This document shows, piece after piece, positions 1-11,720 of a stretch of 64,000 bases of DNA (its first letter is position 1; each line of letters begins with the position of its first letter). The notes under the pieces are model-generated. The model had not been told where the DNA came from. It saw only the letters and a program-made list of their open reading frames with translations, and did no database searches. This DNA is from Casuarius casuarius (Eukaryota; Chordata; Aves; Casuariiformes; Casuariidae). A program made the position numbers and the translations under genes. The stretch spans positions 8,576,677-8,640,676 of the forward strand of contig PTFA01000009.1 in NCBI GenBank assembly GCA_003342895.1, written 5' to 3'.

Positions 1-2445
1 GGCTGTGATGCAATGGAGAGCCTGGCTCAATTTTCTTAACCTTTATCAACCACTTTTTGCATACTTAACTGCTTCTCTCTGTCTTCTGTGGATCAATCAA
101 GTGCTGACATATGTACCGTGCAGGCAAGAATGGAAGGGGTCAGTCACTGTGGTATACAGTATTTTCTTTTATCTCCCTGGCTTCTGATCGAATTCTATGA
201 AAAGGTATTTTCTACCAGAAATCACTTTCCTATGGTGATATCACTGCAAAAATACACTTGGGGACCTGCCTAAGAGCACACCAGTAGCTAAATTACAATG
301 GTGTGGATCCTATAAATTTGACTCAGCAAGACAAGTAAAAGAAAGTGAGATGCTCAGTCACGTGGATCTGGAGTCACTGGGTTCCAGTAATGTCCTGCCC
401 TGGATATTGAATTTTGCAAGTGCCTTTCACTTCTAAATACGTGAAGGTGATATTAGTATGGTTTCTCTCCAATAAAGTCAAAATGGTCAACATTCGAGAA
501 AAAAAAAGAAAGCAACAAGCTGCTTAGTGCTATCAAAAAAAACAGTAAGGATTTTTTTTTCTTAAAATGAAACCTTCTTTCAGAATGAAAAGAATAAAAA
601 GCCAATAGAAATACCACAAACCATATGGCCTTGACATTAGCTGACTGAAGTTATCCAACATGAATGCTATTGAGTTACTCCTCTTCTTCCTGCAAGGTTC
701 CACAGCTGTCAGTAACCTGAACTTTAATAAATTCATGGCCTCATTTTAGAATGTATTTAGGTAAAGGCCAAATTATCTTAGAAAATAAATACATCCCACC
801 AAAAATCTGAAGTACGTGAATTCTTATTTGCATCCTTTTCAGGACCAGAAAATAATTGTGTTCATTATACGTTACAGTTCATTAACTGACTTTCATTTCC
901 TAATACTAGTAAGCCGATTTTGGCATTTTGTTGGTGACTGAGTTTTGGCTGGTGTTAGTTACAGTGAGCAGTATAAGAATATACAATCTGAACAAACCAT
1001 GGATGATAACAAAAACTACTCTTCTTGGTAAATCAGTGTCAAAAGGTACTTGAATAAGAGCATGGCAGATTTAACATTTAACTTTGCAGGCTACTTCAGT
1101 TTGTGTTTTGAGCCATTCAGCCATAGAAATACTAAACAAAGATTAATACTTCAAGATCCTTCTCAAACGAGTAACGTTTTTTCTCTGTTCTTGCAGCTGA
1201 GTGACACACTGCTAAAAAACAAACTCAAAACAAAAAAAATCCAGGTGATATAATTCATTTTATGAATTTATGAATAAAATAATATTTTGTTAGAATGCAC
1301 TAGTTCCATGGTTGCTGCTACTGCTGAGACTCGTTTTGTTGGGAATGGCTACCATTCTCCCAATGCCCATTTACTGCTCTGGCAGGAAGCAACAAAGTCC
1401 CTACCCAGCATCAGCTAATAAAGTTCACACTAAATGGGGTGTCTGTATGCTGCTCTTGAGGGTGAGCCCTTTGCTGCTTGCCCATTTGCTCAGCTATCTA
1501 TCTCAAACCTTCTGGCATATGTTGTATTTCTGACAACTATAGTAAGTGTTATTCATACCGAAAGAGATTTTAAGTAACTGGGGAAAAAATGTATAACAAA
1601 CTTAACACACTGCTGACCTCTCTGCTCACAAATGGAAAGCTCCCACTTCTGTCATCTCCCTGGCTGAAATTCAAAGAGAGCTTGTAAAGTTCTGTGATAC
1701 TCCTCTGCACAGCGAATGTGTTAGCAGAGTTGCTAACTACATGGTCCAGAAGCTGGTTACAAGAATCGGTCTTAAAAAATTTCTTAAAATTCTAGTGATT
1801 CCAAACTTTTATTAAAAACGTAGTAAGGAGCTAGGATAGATCACAGATGTTGAGATCCAGCCTAATCTATAGTTTAGGAAGGTGATCTTCTCTGCCAAAT
1901 TAAATTATTTTAAAAGAGCTCAATTACTCACTTCTCTCTTCCAAGGAGACTTCAATAATCTGAGTGCCCTGAATGTCTTTTTATATCTACACACCTCTGT
2001 ATCAGTGAATCAGAAATGCAAGACCTTGAGAGGGCTTTTTTGTTAGTTTCTTGCTTTCTTTCTACAGATTGTCTCTTTTAGACTATGATACATGAGGTAG
2101 TTTAGCGGCTCACTATTTGAGAGCCCTATCTTAAAAAAAAAAAATTATTTTCCTTTCTCCATTTTCAGAGGTGCAGGAAGGATCTTGGTATCATGATTAG
2201 CAAGAGCAATCATGCACTTCGGATTTTCTCAGAGGTGAGGATGCCGCTTGAGCAAGATAACATCTGTTTTTCAGAGGCTCTGTGTGCATGCTTTATGCAG
2301 TTGTTCTTAATGGATTCCTGATATCCCAGAGAAAAGTCTGCAGTGGTTTCAGAGGGTACAAACAGTGAATGCGTAACAGGACTAAGCAAAGCTCTTATTC
2401 TACAGACCACAATGGAAACACATCACATACAGCATAAATGGTGGT
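1..2445. other. AT-rich noncoding sequence, no gene recognised
   Basis: Only short open frames (at most 73 codons) occur, on both strands and without recognisable domains. There is no transposon signature I can name. Short A-runs near 500-540 and 2132-2143 are the only low-complexity parts. Confidence 0.6.
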
Positions 2446-2624
2446 TGAGAAAGCAAGCAAGAAAGCAAGAAAAGAAGAAGAAAGAAAAGAAAAGAAAAGA
2501 AAAAGAGAATGAAAAAGAAAGCAAAAGTGAGAAAGAAAGAGAAAAATGAAAAAGAGAATGAGAAAGAAGAAAAAAGAAAAAGAGAGGGAAAAAGGGAAAA
2601 AGGAGGAAGAAAGCAAGAAAAAAA
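2446..2624. repeat. Purine-rich (GAAA)n-type microsatellite
   Basis: About 180 bases of almost uninterrupted A and G on the + strand, built from GAAA, AAAG, GAAAAA and GGAAA units with a few C and T interruptions such as GCAAG and GAATG. The imperfect units point to an old, decayed simple repeat. Long homopurine tracts can form triplex (H-DNA) structures and are prone to slippage. The overlapping open frames on both strands (Lys/Glu-rich on +, Phe/Ser/Leu-rich on -) come from this composition and are not genes. Confidence 0.9.
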
Positions 2625-5600
2625 TGAATTGAATCTACTGAACAATTTCATACAGAAAACCTTTCATTTGTGAGTTTACAAAGTTCAAATTCAGAGTTCA
2701 ACTGTCATTATTACATTTTCCTTGGTTTACTTCAGCATTACTTGGTGCTGGTGTGATTTGCTATGATGGCTCACAGGGGTGATAAGAACTCCCTGCATCC
2801 TGGGAAATACAGTTTAGCAGGGTAGCCCTGGCCACCTGCTCAACTACCAACTGTTCACACAATTTTTTTCCATTTTTTTCAAGCAAATGTGCCAAAGGAC
2901 ATCAGAACACATTTATCAGAACACTGAAGTAATAAACTAGAACAAGGTATCATTTTAAACAGGAAATGGGGAAAAAAGCTAGATTAAATCTCTTGATTTT
3001 GTCCTTGAAGGGCAAGTGTGTCCCTCCAGTATTTATTTTCTAGCTCAGCAACTTCCAGAGGCTTCCTGGAGTGTAAAACAACATACATGCAAAACAATAC
3101 AAGAGACAAGAAAGTCTCTTTCCTCCCGTCACCCTGAGACTAAAGCAGGGGATCTGCCCGTGATCTGCTGTTTCCTATGCTGCTTGTTGCATCCTTCTCT
3201 CCCAGACCTTCCTCAAGCTGGGCACACGCGGCGCGCTCAAAGGATAAACAATTTCCTTCATTCCACAACAACCGTCTCCAACACATTTACGAGGATGTTA
3301 CTTTTCTGTCTGTTATCCTGCCTCCAAAGTTTTCTTACAGATCATACAAAGTACTTCTATACAAACTGGGATAAATCAAATTAAATACACATGCTTTTTA
3401 TTGCTACATTATGAAGGAATGCAGCTTAATGTTGAGCAGACCTACAAGTTTTATATATCTGAAGTGGAATTTTCTGTTCTACAGAAATAATTTCTTTTCT
3501 GCTACTTTTATCATTTTAACCAGGATGAAAATCAGAAAATACTGGATTCTCACCTGACAGAAATCCCAGTTTTTACCTGTAACTAATAATTCAGAGTATG
3601 TTGCAGCATATTTTCTGCATGGAATAAATCAGCACATTGGGTATTTTAAACAAATATTCAATTTTTATTAAAATACAGATGATTTCAAAGAAAGTTTCCA
3701 GCATCTAAACTATTTTAAAGTATCTTTCCTTTTGGTTTAATCCATTTCTGTTACAGCTATCCTTCTAAGAGCTTCATTCATGTAAATTCAGTTCAACAGA
3801 AACATGAGATAGAATGCTTTCAGTAAGATAGAACCCACTATCTTGATTTAAAAGCAAAAAATCTTGTTACTGTAAAATATGCATCTAATTTTCATCAGGA
3901 TATAGTTAAATTTCTACCATAGCTTAAAATTTTCAAAAACGTTAGCTATATTTGGTTATCTGACTTTTCACTATCCGTCGTCAGCACTTCCAAACATTAG
4001 TCCTGCTTAAATTGGGACACCTGAAATCACCAGTCATTCCGGTCCTTCTTTTCTTTTCCTTTTTTTCTACTTCATACTTTTTTTCAGTTTTAGGGTAAAA
4101 TACTTTCTTTTAGTCAGGGCAGCTTTAGACCCTTCTAGGAGAGGAGATAAAAGTAAACAAAAGCTGTGCATTAAAAACAGTACCATAAAATATAACATTC
4201 TTATCTTGATATTTTATCAAAGTTATAGGGGTGGGGAAAAACATTGTTACAGGTTTTCAGCAGCGAAATGTAACTTCTTCTTGTAAATAAAATCAGCATG
4301 TGGCAGAATCCTGTAAACTCTCTGGATTACAGAGTGCTAGAGGGGGGTCCCCTCCTGCTGAATTTACTGGCAAAGGGCACCAGTAATCCCCAAACTGTCT
4401 TATCCTGGAGCAATGAAAACTTTTCAGAGATGGTACAGTCTGAAGCCCAGCAATTTTCTAGTTTTAAATTCTAAGTACAGAAATCAGAGCCTGAGGCCAA
4501 CTGTGCTGTACTCCAGCTGATACCAGACCAGTGATGGCTTCAATTATTTCTTTTTGGAGATGTACAATTCACTTGCACAGAATCTCCAGGTATGTTAAAA
4601 TCTCTTCTTTCTGGGTGAAAGCGCAATCTTTGTCTGCCCCATTCAGCTAAAACATTTCATCACTACAGAAACAGCCAGCATCCTAATGGGCACACAGAGG
4701 GCACAGTCGGCAATAGGGCTGATGTCTCCAGTTTAAATGGAGCCTGTGGGAAACTGTGAAAGCACAGTGTCTTTAAATTTTCTATACTGATGCAAATAAA
4801 AATGCCCTTGAAGTCATGTGTCATTTATCTCCACCACTTCCTCCAACCTGCCAAGTTGCTCATGTGAGTGCTTCCTAATCTGCCTTAGAGTTTAGAGTGA
4901 TCGAGTCAAAGTAAACTTTGTTAACAATGACCCTATTTATTAGGTTCTTAAGTAAACCTGTTATATTTTGAACTTGACAGCCAAAATGCTGAATGAGAGG
5001 ACAGAAAGTATAATATCTAGCAGATGGAAAAAAATGGCAGGCAGCTAAGAGAAGATGAAGTACAATAACTTCCTCGTTGGCACAGAGGAAGATACCCGTA
5101 CCAGAGGAGCATGCTGTCAGCTCTCCCACAATGATTTGTTCCTTTCTCATTCCAGGAAATAAAGGATGCGTTTGCAGGCAAGCAATCACTTTCCCTCCTT
5201 CCCTTCATCGCCCATCACACTTTCCAGTGCTGAATGTGTGCTTTTTTTTACACATATGATCCAACAACCAGTGCAGTGGAAATTGCAGACCTCAGAGTTC
5301 CTCAAAGATCATCCAGCATTTGCCATTCCTCATCTCCCACTCTTAACCCCGACAGTTTGCTTAAACAGAGGTGGTGAAACGGGACCCTTAACCTGGAAAC
5401 AATGGACTACATAAGCTACAGGAACAGTCCAACTGTTGCTTTTACTTGAAAAATTGCCCAATTATTTATTTGAAACTGCACAAACTTTAGCATGGTCCTG
5501 GGCTTTTCTGGCATTCATCTGTCACACTGTTTGTCATACAAACCAGCCCAGAATTAAAATCCACATCCCTTTAGCATCCAGCAAAGAGTTGTCAGCTCAG

Positions 5601-7223
5601 GCTCTTGTGCTGATGGATGACACTAGTGACAGCTCCCAGAAAACACAGCTAAATTACTCAATAGATACCTTGAAGGAATACGCAGTAATATGTATTACCT
5701 AAAAAGAACCTATATATAACTTTCTGTTCATCAGTTTGTACTTGTGTATTTTGTTCTTTAATACCAACCTTCTAAATCCAATTTCTCTGGAGTTACTTAT
5801 TCCGGAATCGCTGGTATGATTAATAAAAACAGAACTGGAATTGACAATGGCTAGATTAAAATGCCAAGTCCAACCGTCAGAAGCTATAAATTGGTATAGA
5901 TCTATTGACAGAAGTATGCCAAGGATCTGGTCACTCTTCTTTATAATGTCATTATTTCATTATCATGTATCTACTGACAGAATTGCATTCCTCCTAAATC
6001 TGACTGCTGAAGCAAGCCCAGATTTTCTTTAAAATGTGAGCTGATTTTGGATATCTTCATTTCTTGTCTTTTTGGCTAGCCAACTGGACATATCTGATTT
6101 GCGGTGAGACTGATTTCTCTTTGATTTTTAAAGCAGACCCAGCTTCTGCATCTACGGATCTACAAGTCTTTCTGTTATGCAGGTCTCATATCTATAGGTG
6201 ATAGCTACGGAATAAGGGGCTTTGAGAAACAGCTTCTAGTTCCCTGGGAATTTTTTTTTAATTTATTTAGCTTTGGTCAAAATCAGACCAATTACTGATT
6301 TTTATTGTATTCAGCATATTTTGAATGAAATTATTCTGACCATATTTTTTAAAATAAAAACTGTTCCCTCAAAATATTTCTAATCAACTTAAATAGAGAA
6401 TAAAATCAGCGTCTGTTTCTCAAAATTCAAGGTTATCATCAATAATCTTCAGTTTTGCATGAGCTGTAAAGAACTGACAGTCTAAAAAAGCATGGAAGAA
6501 AACAGCATTAAAAGAGAAGTAGAAACGTAGGGGTGAAATAGCTTAAGGTCAAACTGCAGGTCAGTAGAAGAGTCCCAAAGAGAGCACAGGTCTCCTGACT
6601 TCTAGTCTGGTGCCAGCTGCTGGTCAACAATGTCTCTAATTAGCAGTGCAGATATTCACATCAATGATATTTACCTACTTAAAGCTATGGCCACAGTTGA
6701 AGAGTCACATTGAGGTTCCCTTGAAAATCTAGGTTGTTATTTTAAAATTAGCATAGAATATACACATACAGGATAAGGCTGTTTCAGCAATAGATTTAAT
6801 TCAGCAGCTGAGCCTTGGCAGCCATGTTTAAATAAATAAAGCCAGTTTTAAATACTCTAAAGCTGTTCATTTAGTCCCTGTTAATTTTAGCACTAAAGAA
6901 GCTGACCACACATTTGTTTCATGGTATTGCTGTATTCCCAGCAGGTTCCGCTCTTTCTTGTTGATAAACACATTTGCTGTCACTTAATTTTTGAAGTGTT
7001 TTTTCAGATCTCTGAATAAACCAGAAATAGTATTTTCAGTCAGTGCAGTATATACATCAAAAACTAAACTGCTTCCATCTTAAGGTTTCTGATAAAAATA
7101 TTGAGGTGTCAGAAAATGCAAAACTATTTCAGCCTAAACTGTGCCATTTCATGCAGAAGTAGAAATATAACTGCATCTGGTTTTTTTCCTTCCCCAGATA
7201 AAATATAGTTTAATGTATTTCTA
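2625..7223. other. Noncoding sequence, nothing recognised
   Basis: Unique-looking AT-rich DNA. The 122-codon open frame at 3016-3384 has no recognisable domain. A short near-palindromic G/C run (AGGGGGGTCCCCT) lies near 4340. No RNA gene or transposon was recognised. The last bases, CTTCTC at 7224-7229, are the left target-site duplication of the adjoining LTR. Confidence 0.55.
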
Positions 7224-7229
7224 CTTCTC
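7224..7229. repeat. Left target-site duplication of the solo LTR
   Basis: CTTCTC directly precedes the TG terminus and is repeated exactly after the CA terminus at 7613-7618. An intact duplication shows the two sides belong to one insertion event. Confidence 0.82.
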
Positions 7230-7534
7230 TGTTGGGGACCAAGATTGAGTGATGCTGTGTGAGACAGTGGAGAGTCTTTAAGGCAGAAAGTAATGAAGTG
7301 GTAACTGTGATTTGAGTCCAGAGTGCGTGCACGTGAGTTGCCACTGATCGTGTGTCTTCCTGCCTGTATCAGCAGCCACAGTGTGCCTCCCTGCCTACGT
7401 GCCGAGCAGCTGTGGTGGGCCTGTCCTGCTGGGCTATCCTGCCCCCCTGCTTGGCATCAGAAGACACCTTACCCACCTATCACAAGATGCCACAAGGCCA
7501 AGAAGATACTTGGAGGAGTGGCTGAGCTAGTGGC

Positions 7535-7541
7535 TATATAA
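7535..7541 (+). promoter_or_regulatory. LTR TATA box
   Basis: TATATAA lies in the 3' quarter of the LTR. Transcription would be expected to start about 25-30 bases downstream, near 7560-7570, which would be the U3/R boundary. Whether this old promoter is still active cannot be judged from sequence. Confidence 0.6.
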
Positions 7542-7558
7542 CCAGCCATTGTGTTTTC

Positions 7559-7564
7559 AATAAA
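7559..7564 (+). terminator. LTR polyadenylation signal
   Basis: AATAAA follows the TATA box by only 17 bases, so it sits at or just before the expected start site. This resembles alpharetroviral LTRs, where the signal is in U3 and R is very short. Only 48 bases remain to the LTR end, so R plus U5 would be unusually short. Confidence 0.6.
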
Positions 7565-7612
7565 GGCTTTCTTGCACCATTCTTCTTGTGGTCCGTGTCG
7601 TCATATGCCACA

Positions 7613-7618
7613 CTTCTC
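7613..7618. repeat. Right target-site duplication of the solo LTR
   Basis: CTTCTC directly follows the terminal CA of the LTR and matches 7224-7229 without mismatch. Confidence 0.82.
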
Positions 7619-10138
7619 TTATTTAAACACGGACAAAATAATCTGGCCATACAGTGAGACAAAACAGTACAATTTTAAATACTTTACAGACTAAAACTTT
7701 AAAATAACATTAACGCATTTGATTTTCTGAGAAAACATAGAAAAGACAAAGCTCTCCCAAAATAATAATTTCACTAGCAAGATATTCAAAGAAACATAAA
7801 TGATTCAGTGGAAACTGAGAGTACAAATTTGTTGCAATTTTTTTAGAATGCTAGCTGCTGTACATAGTTATCACACATAGTCATAGTTCCAGTTGTAGTT
7901 TGTAGCTATTATAAAACAATGCTCTCATAACGGTCATGTAGCCTACAGTCTTCTCACCTTATAGAATAACGAGTTCAATATTACAATCACCATTAGGTTC
8001 AGCTGGTTCAAGAGCTGGTTAAGTTGCAATGGACCAGCTATGATGAGTGAAAAATTTTGTAGGGCGTATGCCCTCCTCATTCAAAGTCTTTATTGGATTG
8101 CCAAGAAGTGGTATCAATTCCTTGCAGATGAAGCTCAAAAGCATCTACCAAACTGATGTTAATACATGGAAGAAGGAAAATAAGATGCATGGGAGTACAA
8201 AATCAGATAAAGGAGGGAAAGAAACTGCTTGTATAAACACCTTAAAGCAGCATACCAGAAAGCTGTATTCAGGAAGGCAATGTAGTAAGAGAAAGTACTG
8301 CCTAAACTGCAAGGGTGAGGTCAGTAAGAAAACAACTAAAAGATTTGCATACCAGTGTCTGAAGCCTGGAGAGCAAAATGGAGACACAAGAACTGTTTGG
8401 GCAAAATGTAAAAAAAAAAAGGGCTATCAAAGAGACATAAAAAAACATAGGGGAGGGCTCTCACTACGGGAATAAAAAGATCGGTAGTGGCTGGGAAAGA
8501 CAGGGACAAAGGTGATAGAGGTGGGAGAGCATTTTACGATAATTAAGTGCTTCAGTACTAAAAAAAAATGGTAGCATAGATAGAACAGGACTGGTTTAGG
8601 ACAAAACCTCTCTAGGGTAGAATAGTTTATGGTAGGGATCTACTCTTGGTCTCCACAATTGAATATAAACATAGATGGAGATCTTTGTCAAATATACTTC
8701 TACAGGAGAGGAAAAGCTATTGTGAATTATGTCACACTGAGAGTCTATAACTTCCCTAACATAAATTAATTTAGATTGGATATATTTGCCAGGAAAATGC
8801 CATGCTAGAAGACACTAGCTTCTGCTCTACCTTTCCTCTTTTTACCATTAAAATGTGTTGGCTGGCTCAAACTCTGGGAAAGAGCCTAGACTACTTCACA
8901 TTTCTGTCCGATAAAATAAAACAAATGCTTCAGGCAACATCAAGTTAACATCCGCCTGTGATTTTTAGAAGTTTATTAAGATAAACTAAACATTATTAAA
9001 TGATGGAACAGCAATTTCAAAGTGAAGAATCACAGCTGGTTGGGAACAAAAGTAATAAAATATTTTAAAAAAATACTAAAAAGATAATAGTTACTTTGAG
9101 TGGTGGACTCAGATGTTTTGCAAAATTTATATATCATACATCACCAATTCATAAAATACTTCTAAATATTAAAAAGATGCATACAATATTTTTCAGAAGC
9201 TTGTTTTAATAATTGTGTAGCTTGACTTTTATTCTTTCAACATAAAATTGTGGGCTTAAAGGATAGTTTAGCTTTGGCTTTTACTTCTTTTCTAGAAAAG
9301 GCCAGGAACCTCTAGGTTCGATTTTTATTTCCTTTACATACACAATTCATACACATACAGTGCATTTTTGCATTGAATGGATGTGTACTGGTGTGTTTTT
9401 ATGCTAGTGTGTGCATATGCATGGAAGAGTAACAAGCAGAAAGCTGCCTGCATCATTCCCAAATGAAACAAGCTAAGGCTTTTCTCGAAATATATTTATT
9501 TTTTTAGACTACATAGTAGGTTAAAATATAAAGTTAATTAAAGAAAAAGTCCTTAATCTTTTAAAGAATTTGTCCACAATAAAATACCACTGTAAACAGC
9601 TGGTTTTATATTCCGATTCTACTCAAATTAGTCCATGAAAGAGACAGTAAACAGCCCTGGCAAGAAAATTTACGACATTTTATGTCTGAACATTAGCTTT
9701 TATCAGCTATGTCAGAGGAAACCACAAGTTTTTATCAAAAAGTAACAGAAAGTACACCTTATTGTTTAAAATAACAGAAGACTGAGCATCAACATACACG
9801 TTCTACAAAAAAATGCACTGTTTTCTTTAAGCGTATGTGAAGTGCTACACAGTTTCTCCTGTGAACACATTTACACATTTTCATTTCAAACTATGAGAGA
9901 CTGGAATAAACTGGTGACCAATACTGCCATCAGTATTTTCATTAAAATTTTGAGCTTTCGGTTGTGGCACTCATTAAAAATTCTATTGAAAAAAATAAAG
10001 ATTTCTAATCTCTGATGGATACGGATAGGTTTGTATGTTACTGTTTACAGTTCATCATTGTATCTCTACCAGCATGCTCCAAAGGAGGATTTAAATACCC
10101 TGTGATAGATAACTACCCAATGACCTGTTTGTGGTGGA
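7619..10138. other. Noncoding, partly purine-biased; one unexplained open frame
   Basis: From about 8140 to 8560 the + strand is strongly A/G-biased. It contains a 142-codon open frame (8047-8475) whose product would be Lys/Arg-rich with a Cys-x-x-Cys pair (YCLNCKGE). No family is recognised. An 80-codon frame overlaps on the - strand (8145-8387), and purine bias alone favours such frames. It could be a decayed internal piece of a retroelement. The flanks (7619-8046 and 8560-10138) show nothing recognisable. Confidence 0.4.
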
Positions 10139-10200
10139 GAGAATGGTGGAGTCACTCAGGCTGGAAGGGGCCATGGGAGGTCAGCTCCCACGCTAGTGGG
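10139..10200 (-). mobile_element. Probable CR1 3'-end fragment
   Basis: The + strand has GAATGG, then GTCACTCAGGCTGGAAGG and a GGGAGGTCA block. This matches the layout of the antisense CR1 3' terminus (GAATCACTCAGG, then TGGAAGGGACC, then GGTCATC). CR1 would therefore lie on the - strand with its 3' end at the left. The match fades after about 10200. Short and diverged, so moderate confidence. Confidence 0.45.
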
Positions 10201-10740
10201 TTCTTGGGGCAAGCAACTGCCACCGGCATGAGAATCAGCCCTTTTCTTTTCCCCACCTTCCCCTACCGCTTGGTTTGTAGCTTTAGCCTGCATTATGGGA
10301 AAACAAGATTCAGGGCCTAACAAAGTAGATAATAACCATTTAAATACTTGGTAAGTGCTCCCAAAGAAACGTGCACAAAGCTCAGCAACCAGGCAGGGTG
10401 CAGCACTTGCACCTAACTAAGCCTGCCCCAGACAGCACTAAGAGCATTGTAAACAGGAACTATGAATGGGGAGTTTGAGCAGATCTGGATGAAAAGTGTA
10501 TTGTCTTAGGGAAAAAGCACGGCAAATCTGATCCTCATCATTCTTGTCCTCTTCCTCGTCACCACCTGCTGCACCACAGAGAGCACCCAGGGGAGGGCAA
10601 CTATCTGGGAACCCCATCACTGCTCTTCCCAGCCAGCCACTGGGAAGAGTGTTACCCTTTCCCTTCTCTCTTTCTCTCCTTCATTTTTTTCTGCTAAGAT
10701 AACCTTGAAGTCAATGTATGTCATCGGCTACAGATCCATC
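10201..10740. other. Noncoding spacer between two CR1-derived pieces
   Basis: No convincing CR1 match is seen here, so the tail on the left and the endonuclease relic on the right are probably separate insertions or the two ends of a heavily deleted copy. A C/T-rich stretch lies at about 10655-10690. The 60-codon - strand frame at 10438-10620 has an acidic EEEDKNDED run but no recognisable domain. Confidence 0.45.
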
Positions 10741-11095
10741 TACCAGTTCCATGAATGAGCTGAAGTCTGCTCTCCTAAAGTCCAGGTTTCTACTCTGCTA
10801 CTTGTCTTCCTCACTCCTCTTAGGATCTTGAACTCTATTATTTCATGATTGCAACAGCCAAGGCTGCCACTGACCTCACATCCCTGACCAGCACTTGTTT
10901 GCACACGAACATCATATCCAGGAGAGCTCTCATCCAGCTGGTTGCACATGCCATAGCTCCATTCCTTCAAGCTGCTGCACAGGACTACCCCACCTTGCCC
11001 CCTCCCTGTCTTTCCTAATGAGCTGGTATCCATCCTTCACACATTGTTCTAGCTTCTGTTTATCACCCAGATGGCATGCTCTTGTATACATCTTC
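10741..11095 (-). pseudogene. Decayed CR1 LINE ORF2, endonuclease (APE-like) domain relic
   Basis: Translating the - strand gives pieces typical of the N-terminal endonuclease of CR1 ORF2: at the right end LGDKQKLEQ, then a DGYQLIRKDR-like piece, then GRGQGGVVL, and near the left end NHEIIEFKILRG followed by RVETW. In intact CR1 these are separated by over a hundred residues, so at least two internal deletions are inferred. The frame also shifts near 10750, where RADFSSFMEL reads in a neighbouring frame. The family's Ser-Asp-His catalytic motif reads Cys-Asn-His here (codons about 10853-10845), so the catalytic aspartate is lost. ORF2 normally encodes endonuclease and reverse transcriptase for target-primed insertion; this copy is dead. 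The reverse transcriptase part is absent to the left. Confidence 0.78.
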
Positions 11096-11179
11096 TAATG
11101 GTTACAGATTCACTTTTTCATGGATTTTGGACTGAAAAACCACGTTGTTCCTATAAATACTATTCTGCACTTTCACATG

Positions 11180-11720
11180 AACTTACTCCAGCCATCTCTG
11201 GATCTGATTTATGCTCTTTTCACATTGTCAGTGCCCAAAAGGCACTAAGAGTCCTTAATGGCCCTAATCAACCTCAGCTGGGACCTCCACCCACACCCCT
11301 TGCCAATGGGCCCAGGAGCTCAACCCTGGGCCTTCAATCCTTGCCTGAGCTGTGCTGGAAAGGTACTGGTCTCCAGCTCAGCCGTAGCTGGGCCTGCCTG
11401 TGGACTGACTTCCCACTTTGACTTCAGACCTCCTTTGTCACCATAGACCTGCCTGGCAATCACTGGACCTGACCTGTGGCTTGACTTCCTCACTCAGCCT
11501 GCACCTGCCTCAGTGATGCAAATGTACCTGACAATCTTGACTCTTGCTTGAACTTGGCCACCATCTCTGGGTCTGACCTGCTTGCCTTGTTCAGGTACCG
11601 TGAGAACGGGTCCTGGCTTGCAAGGTCCCTGCCCTGCCAGCTGTGTTACTGAGTTCTGCTGCTAGCTCCTGGCCCCTGGGAAGCAGCCAGCCCTTGCTGC
11701 TCCTTGACATGCATGACTAT
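11180..11720. repeat. GC-rich degenerate repeat of CTGACCT/CTTGACT-like words
   Basis: This patch is much GC-richer than its surroundings and repeatedly uses words such as GGACCTGACCTG, GGCTTGACTTC, CTTGACTCTTGCTTGA and CCATCTCTGGRTCTGA. The last appears near 11193 and again near 11560. It adjoins the 5' side of the CR1 relic on the - strand, so it could be diverged 5' CR1 sequence, part of another retroelement, or an independent minisatellite. I recall similar GC-rich words in reptile and bird repeats but cannot name the family. The 116- and 62-codon frames here are compositional. Confidence 0.4.

Larger units (their letters stand above)
7230..7612 (+). mobile_element. Solo LTR of an endogenous retrovirus (class II / ERVK-like)
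   Basis: A 383-bp segment starts TGTTGGGG and ends GCCACA, so it has the canonical TG...CA termini. It is flanked by a perfect 6-bp direct repeat, CTTCTC, at 7224-7229 and 7613-7618. It is GC-richer than its surroundings and carries TATATAA at 7535-7541 and AATAAA at 7559-7564 in the expected order, which sets the + orientation. A 6-bp target duplication fits alpharetroviral or class II (ERVK-type) integrases; class I usually gives 4 bp and class III 5 bp. No gag, pol or env sequence, primer-binding site or second LTR adjoins it, so it is a solo LTR left by LTR-LTR recombination. The 72-codon open frame at 7323-7541 is inside the LTR and is not taken as a gene. Boundaries are strongly supported; the family assignment is inference. 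Confidence 0.85.

Noticed and set aside
3016..3384. 122-codon + strand open frame
   Set aside because: No domain, overlapped by another + frame, and within chance expectation for 64 kb; no promoter or splice support.
3950..3972. TTTGGTTATCTG resembling the microRNA miR-9 core
   Set aside because: The 3' half differs and no pairing arm of a precursor hairpin is visible.
9310..9330. TAGGTTCGATTTTT resembling a tRNA B box
   Set aside because: No matching A box, cloverleaf or downstream T-run at the proper spacing.
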